Position numbers and translations under genes: made by a program. From F-183 sp964627455 (lineage in GTDB: Bacteria; Acidobacteriota; Terriglobia; Bryobacterales; Bryobacteraceae), in assembly GCA_964627455.1 (NCBI GenBank), contig CAZVKC010000020.1, positions 38,400-102,399 of the forward strand: 64,000 nt of DNA, in the 5' to 3' direction. The notes beneath the pieces are model-generated. The model was not told the origin of the DNA. It was given only the letters and a program-made list of their open reading frames with translations, and did not search any database. Below are positions 60,560 through 64,000 of the stretch, piece by piece (the first letter of the stretch is position 1; every line of letters starts with the position of its first letter).

Positions 60560-61359
60560 TTGTCTTGCATCCGTTTCCATGCGTTCATCGACCGGCGGAG
60601 GTTTTCCTCGCGATCGCCGGGAATGTTGTAACACTGCAGTCCAACCGGGCCTTTGTATCCGGCCGCGTGCAACTTCTTCAAAAACGCAGCAACATCGAAC
60701 TGGCCGCGATCGAGCGTCTGGATCAACCGGTCCCAATCGCCTTCGTGATCCGACCCGTTGATGCTCACCATCAGCAAATGCGGCATCGCCTGCCGCAATC
60801 GCAAATCGAGATTTGCTTCATCGCCGCTGCGCAGCCAGTGACACAAGTTGAAGATGATCCCGACATTCCTGCGTCCCGTCTTCTCGCGAATCCGCAACGC
60901 ATCTTCGATCCGCGCCACGTAGAATCCGTAATGCGGATACAACGCCACGCGAAGACCCGCGCGAGCGGCAAGATCCGCGACTTCGCCGATGACCTGCGCT
61001 GCGATCGCATCGCCGCGGTCATGCTTACCCTGCACCGTAAACGTGATCAGCGCGCCCGATCCTTTCAACTGCTCGATCGCCTGGGGCAACCCGGGATCAT
61101 AGCCCGGCTTCGCATCCGACAGATTCATCCCGGTGTAGATGCCCAGCGGCTTCAAACCGTTCGCGCGATGCGCGGCAAGCATGACGGGGATGTCTTTCGT
61201 GCCCGTGAACAACAGGCCCGCATATCCGGTGCGCTTGGCGAGCGCGACCTGCTCTTCGATGGGTATCGCGCCACGTCCTGCCCCGTTGTCGAACACGAAC
61301 AAATCGGCGGCATGAGTCAAGGCGCCAGCAGCCGCCATGATCAGCAATACGGATCTCAT
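60556..61359 (-). CDS. Sugar phosphate isomerase/epimerase-like TIM barrel, exported
   Basis: A 267-residue xylose-isomerase-like TIM-barrel protein with a signal peptide (SVLLIMAAAGALTHA). The barrel includes GYAGLLFTGTKDIP, GIIFNLCHWLRSGD (a His/Asp metal site), VSINGSDHEGDW and GLQCYNIPGD. A role in turning over a sugar released by the GH2 enzyme is likely, but metal ligands are few and the reaction is not proven. Export is unusual for an isomerase. It starts directly after the stop of the Gfo/Idh/MocA gene and overlaps the GH2 start by ATGA. Confidence 0.85.
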   Translation of the reverse strand: MRSVLLIMAAAGALTHAADLFVFDNGAGRGAIPIEEQVALAKRTGYAGLLFTGTKDIPVMLAAHRANGLKPLGIYTGMNLSDAKPGYDPGLPQAIEQLKGSGALITFTVQGKHDRGDAIAAQVIGEVADLAARAGLRVALYPHYGFYVARIEDALRIREKTGRRNVGIIFNLCHWLRSGDEANLDLRLRQAMPHLLMVSINGSDHEGDWDRLIQTLDRGQFDVAAFLKKLHAAGYKGPVGLQCYNIPGDREENLRRSMNAWKRMQDK

Positions 61360-62781
61360 TTAAGAAAGTCCCCAGGGCGACCGCATCGGACGCTTCATCA
61401 ATTTGCGCGCGGCGTCGTTGCCCACGATGGTTTGCTTGTCCGGATCCCAGCGCAACGGCTTGCCCGTGCGGATGCAGAGATCGGACAGATTGCTGACGAG
61501 GTCGGATCGCACCGCCCCTTCGATATCGCTCACCGTCGCGACGCCCTCGCCTCGAATGGCGCGGATCCAGTTCTGATGATGCCCTGCGGTCGCCACCTGC
61601 TGATGCCCCTTCGGCATCAACGCCGGAACCTTAGCCAGCGACGAATCCGTCAAGTGAATTTCGTTGGGACTAATCACGGAATCCATCACCGCGGGATTAC
61701 TGAACACGACCTTCTCATACGAAACGATCGCCCAACCTTCCGATCCGATGAACACGGCGCCGTTGTGGACGTTGTTGACGCCGGCGCGTCCCCACGGCAT
61801 TTCGGGATGCGGCGCGTCTTTGTATTTCGTATAGGTCTCGTTATCGACCATGTGCAGATCGACGCCGTCCGCGTAAGTGCATCGCACGTCCCACTGTGCG
61901 ACCACGTCGAACAAGCCTTCGCGCGGGATGGAACCTGTGCCTTCGTACCGCACCGGCGGCGACTTTCGGCCGGAACGGTCGGCCCACCATTGCACGAGGT
62001 CGAGTGGATGCGCCGCCCAGTTCGCAATATTGCCGAGTCCGTAATCGTAGATGACGAAGATCCCGTTGCGGCCGGCCCCTTCAAGACAGCGGTCGGCGCA
62101 GAACGGCTTCTTCGGCGCGGGTCCCAACCACTTGTCGTAATCAAAACCTTTCGGAGGCTCGATGACCGGCGTCGCGGATCCGCCAGCAATCGAGCGCGGC
62201 GCGACAACAAAGATCTTTTTCACCTCACCGATGCGTCCGTTGAGAATCAGTTCGATCCCCCTGCGGGCATCCGGTGTCGATCTCCGCTCAGCCCCATACT
62301 GGAACACCCTGTCGGATTTCCGCACCGCGTGCAGCGCCGCGAGGTCCTGCTCGACGCTCACGCCCAGCGGCTTCTCGCAGTGAACGTGCTTGCCTGCCTT
62401 CAAAGCCGCAGTGAGCATCGATACGTGCCAGTGATCCGGCGCCGCGATGTACACGGCATCGATATCCTTCTGCGCCAGCAACTCGCGGTAGTCAGCGTAC
62501 ATCCGGATCCCGCGATTGGGCCGGTCCGGATTCTGCTTCGCGTATTGCTTCTCGAGTTCCTCTTTGGCCCGTACGCGGCGGCTTTCCTGCGCGTCGCAAA
62601 CGGCGACAATCGCGACGTTATCGAACGAAGGGTATTGGGACGTCTCAAAGACCGCACGTCCACCGCTGCCGATGATTCCGACGGTTACACGATCGCTCGG
62701 AGGGGTTGCGCCAAACCCCAAAGCCGAAGCAGGTATAACACTCAAAGTGGATCGAAGCAACGAGCGGCGGGAAATCGTCAT
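61360..62781 (-). CDS. Tat-exported Gfo/Idh/MocA oxidoreductase
   Basis: A 473-residue NAD(P)-dependent enzyme. The Tat signal is SRRSLLRSTLSVIPASALG. The Rossmann motif is GIIGSGGR, and the catalytic and structural Lys-Pro block is HCEKPLGVS; the second domain is beta-rich with YDYGLGNIANWAAHPLDLVQ, in which His may be catalytic. Members oxidise or epimerise sugars; in glycoside hydrolase families GH109 and GH177 related proteins cut glycosidic bonds with NAD. Its export, with a Tat-carried cofactor, fits this last possibility. It is the first gene of the catabolic operon. Confidence 0.9.
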   Translation of the reverse strand: MTISRRSLLRSTLSVIPASALGFGATPPSDRVTVGIIGSGGRAVFETSQYPSFDNVAIVAVCDAQESRRVRAKEELEKQYAKQNPDRPNRGIRMYADYRELLAQKDIDAVYIAAPDHWHVSMLTAALKAGKHVHCEKPLGVSVEQDLAALHAVRKSDRVFQYGAERRSTPDARRGIELILNGRIGEVKKIFVVAPRSIAGGSATPVIEPPKGFDYDKWLGPAPKKPFCADRCLEGAGRNGIFVIYDYGLGNIANWAAHPLDLVQWWADRSGRKSPPVRYEGTGSIPREGLFDVVAQWDVRCTYADGVDLHMVDNETYTKYKDAPHPEMPWGRAGVNNVHNGAVFIGSEGWAIVSYEKVVFSNPAVMDSVISPNEIHLTDSSLAKVPALMPKGHQQVATAGHHQNWIRAIRGEGVATVSDIEGAVRSDLVSNLSDLCIRTGKPLRWDPDKQTIVGNDAARKLMKRPMRSPWGLS

Positions 62782-62857
62782 GTCGGGACAACCGCCACTA
62801 TTCTATTGGTTCTCCGCGGGTCCTGCAGAGTGGGACGCGGCCGGGCGATTAAGCGCT

Positions 62858-63790
62858 TTAATGCCCGCCAGCAGGGGCAGCGCCCGCGGCGTTTTGCTGC
62901 GTGTCGAGCGCCGCACGAAGTGTCTTCGCGAGCGCAGCCGCGGATCCCTTGCCCCAGTAGTGCAGGAACATGTATCGAGGCTCCTCATGGGTCATGTGGT
63001 GATGAATCGCCACGATGTTGATCCCACCCTTGCGCAGGGCTTTCAACACCGGCTGCAGCTCGGATTCGAGCGCCGCGAAGTCCCCGTCGACGACCGCTGC
63101 ATCATCGGATCCCGCGAAGGCAGCCCAGGTATTGACACCCATCTGATTCCCGACCGGCTGCCCGTGCATGGACGCTTTTCGTCCAATGGTTGCCTTGTAC
63201 ATTCCAGCGTTGACCTGCCCTTTCACGCTGAGAATCGAATCGAGCGGTCCCGCGGAAATGCTATTCGATGCTGGAATCGAAGCGCCCGAAAAGCCGGATG
63301 CCGCGCGGCCCGTATTCTTGCGAATCTCCCTGCAGAGATTTATGGCGCGCGCTACGGCGACCGACAACTTCTCTGCGGTACCCGAGCCGCCAATGTGCAT
63401 GAACATCACCCGCGGCGACTCGAAGAAGAAGTGGTTGTGCAGAGCCGTCACTTCCAGTCCAGCATCGAAGAGCGCCGACATGACAGGGTTGACTTCGTCT
63501 TCGAGCAGGACAAGGTCGCCCATCACCATGAGTTCGTTTCCATGTGGAGCCGGCGTGAACGCAGCCCATGAGGTCAAGCCTTGAAATGGATGCAAGGCTC
63601 TCCCGTCCACCGTCACCGCGACGTCAGTTCGCGGAAACGAAACTTTGTACACGTCTTCGGCGGCGGTGTAGACTCCCTTTGCGGCTGTGTTGCGATCGAT
63701 CGTTTCGCGCTGCGCTTCAGGGATCGCCGCGAGAAGCAGGGGCGCGGAAGCGGCCAATGCCAGGGTGAGCAGAACAGGGTGTTGAGGCAT
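62858..63790 (-). CDS. Secreted DUF1259 protein with internal duplication
   Basis: A 310-residue protein started at the ATG at 63790, which gives a signal peptide (HPVLLTLALAASAPLLLAAI). The body is two copies of one unit: residues about 60-150 (with LTSWAAFTP, ALHNHFFFESPRVMFMHI) and about 190-295 (VNTWAAFAG, AIHHHMTHEEPRYMFLHY). The paired His motifs suggest metal binding. The family is called DUF1259 or LppY/LpqO and its function is not known. A divergent sulfatase begins about 100 bases away; the 76-base gap to the oxidoreductase gene holds no visible terminator. Confidence 0.85.
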   Translation of the reverse strand: MPQHPVLLTLALAASAPLLLAAIPEAQRETIDRNTAAKGVYTAAEDVYKVSFPRTDVAVTVDGRALHPFQGLTSWAAFTPAPHGNELMVMGDLVLLEDEVNPVMSALFDAGLEVTALHNHFFFESPRVMFMHIGGSGTAEKLSVAVARAINLCREIRKNTGRAASGFSGASIPASNSISAGPLDSILSVKGQVNAGMYKATIGRKASMHGQPVGNQMGVNTWAAFAGSDDAAVVDGDFAALESELQPVLKALRKGGINIVAIHHHMTHEEPRYMFLHYWGKGSAAALAKTLRAALDTQQNAAGAAPAGGH

Positions 63791-63891
63791 AGCATCAGTA
63801 TGCCGGAGGACTTCGGTGAAGAGGATACTGGCTGGACAGGATTGCATTTGCCCAAAAACGTCCGCTTGCGTGCGCGCAGCATAAACTGGCA

Positions 63892-64000
63892 ATGATGCAC
63901 CGACGATCGTTCCTTTCTCTCGCCGCGCTCGCCTTCCAGCGAGACCGCAGGACCAATATCCTGTTCATCGCCGCGGATGACCTGAATACGGCGCTGGGAT
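63892..64000 (+). CDS. Start of a sulfatase, 3' end outside window
   Basis: Only the first 36 residues are in the window. MMHRRSFLSLAALAF is a short Tat-type or Sec signal, and NILFIAADDLNTALG is the metal-binding start of the sulfatase fold with its paired Asp. The formylglycine motif lies past the edge. With the sulfatases at 14055-15371 and 57176-58573 this makes three in the window. Confidence 0.85.
   Translation, partial: MMHRRSFLSLAALAFQRDRRTNILFIAADDLNTALG

Noticed and set aside
1..64000. tRNA, rRNA, insertion sequences, prophage, plasmid origin
   Set aside because: No cloverleaf, rRNA segment, transposase, integrase or iteron pattern was recognised; intergenic gaps are all short.

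Overview
The window is GC-rich, densely coding chromosome from a member of the Acidobacteriota, most likely the Bryobacterales/Solibacter lineage. The reasons are a TIGR03437-type domain (first seen in Solibacter), a TIGR03436-type VWFA protein, a very large TonB receptor with an N-terminal carboxypeptidase-regulatory domain, Tat-exported sulfatases and oxidoreductases, and a MoxR/DUF58/BatA/DUF4175 operon. Two runs of exactly 100 Ns show a scaffolded draft or metagenome assembly. I saw no rRNA, tRNA, CRISPR, insertion sequence or prophage, and no gene-free stretch longer than about 300 bases. The family names are my own recognition from sequence; no search was run.

Layout. 1-4.9 kb: end of a TIGR03437 protein, an outer-membrane barrel, then a decaheme cytochrome, an MtrB/PioB-like porin and a small membrane protein (an electron conduit). 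4.9-9.8 kb: rhodanese, murA and murQ (minus strand), thiC, and a SirB1-like protein. 9.8-18 kb: an FG-GAP-like protein, a VWFA protein, an HD protein, purEK, a sulfatase, a pterin dehydratase, and a fused serine hydrolase/NamZ muramidase. 18-21.4 kb (minus): a small AT-hook protein, an APC permease and an SSS symporter. 21.5-29.8 kb: a TPR protein, a tetraheme cytochrome made of four repeats, LysR, MaoC, a MerR-TPR regulator, and a ThuA/DUF4198/PD40 operon. 29.8-35.9 kb: an FG-GAP protein and a glycosyltransferase operon (two GT2, DUF2304, TMTC-like GT-C, GT4).

35.9-52.3 kb: a sigma70-like promoter precedes a tightly packed operon of DUF4159, a VWA/GATase-like membrane protein, a caspase-like protein, a TPR-gluzincin metallopeptidase, MoxR, DUF58, a BatA-type VWA protein and a 1239-residue Q/G-rich DUF4175 protein. 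It probably reads on into mutM (apparent CTG start) and a carnitine-free, Ig-like carboxypeptidase-regulatory protein. This envelope operon, with two protease folds beside a MoxR chaperone and VWA proteins, is the best candidate for an undescribed system. 52.3-64 kb: a TonB receptor with a Tat-signal aminotransferase, then a minus-strand catabolic operon (Gfo/Idh/MocA oxidoreductase, TIM-barrel isomerase, GH2 hydrolase, sulfatase), a duplicated DUF1259 protein, and the start of a third sulfatase.

Themes: peptidoglycan turnover (murA, murQ, the NamZ fusion), multiheme electron transfer, sulfated-glycan breakdown, surface glycan synthesis, and envelope proteostasis. Many genes overlap by ATGA/GTGA or abut. 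Several divergent pairs have start codons only 15-30 bases apart, so their promoters must lie inside neighbouring genes.
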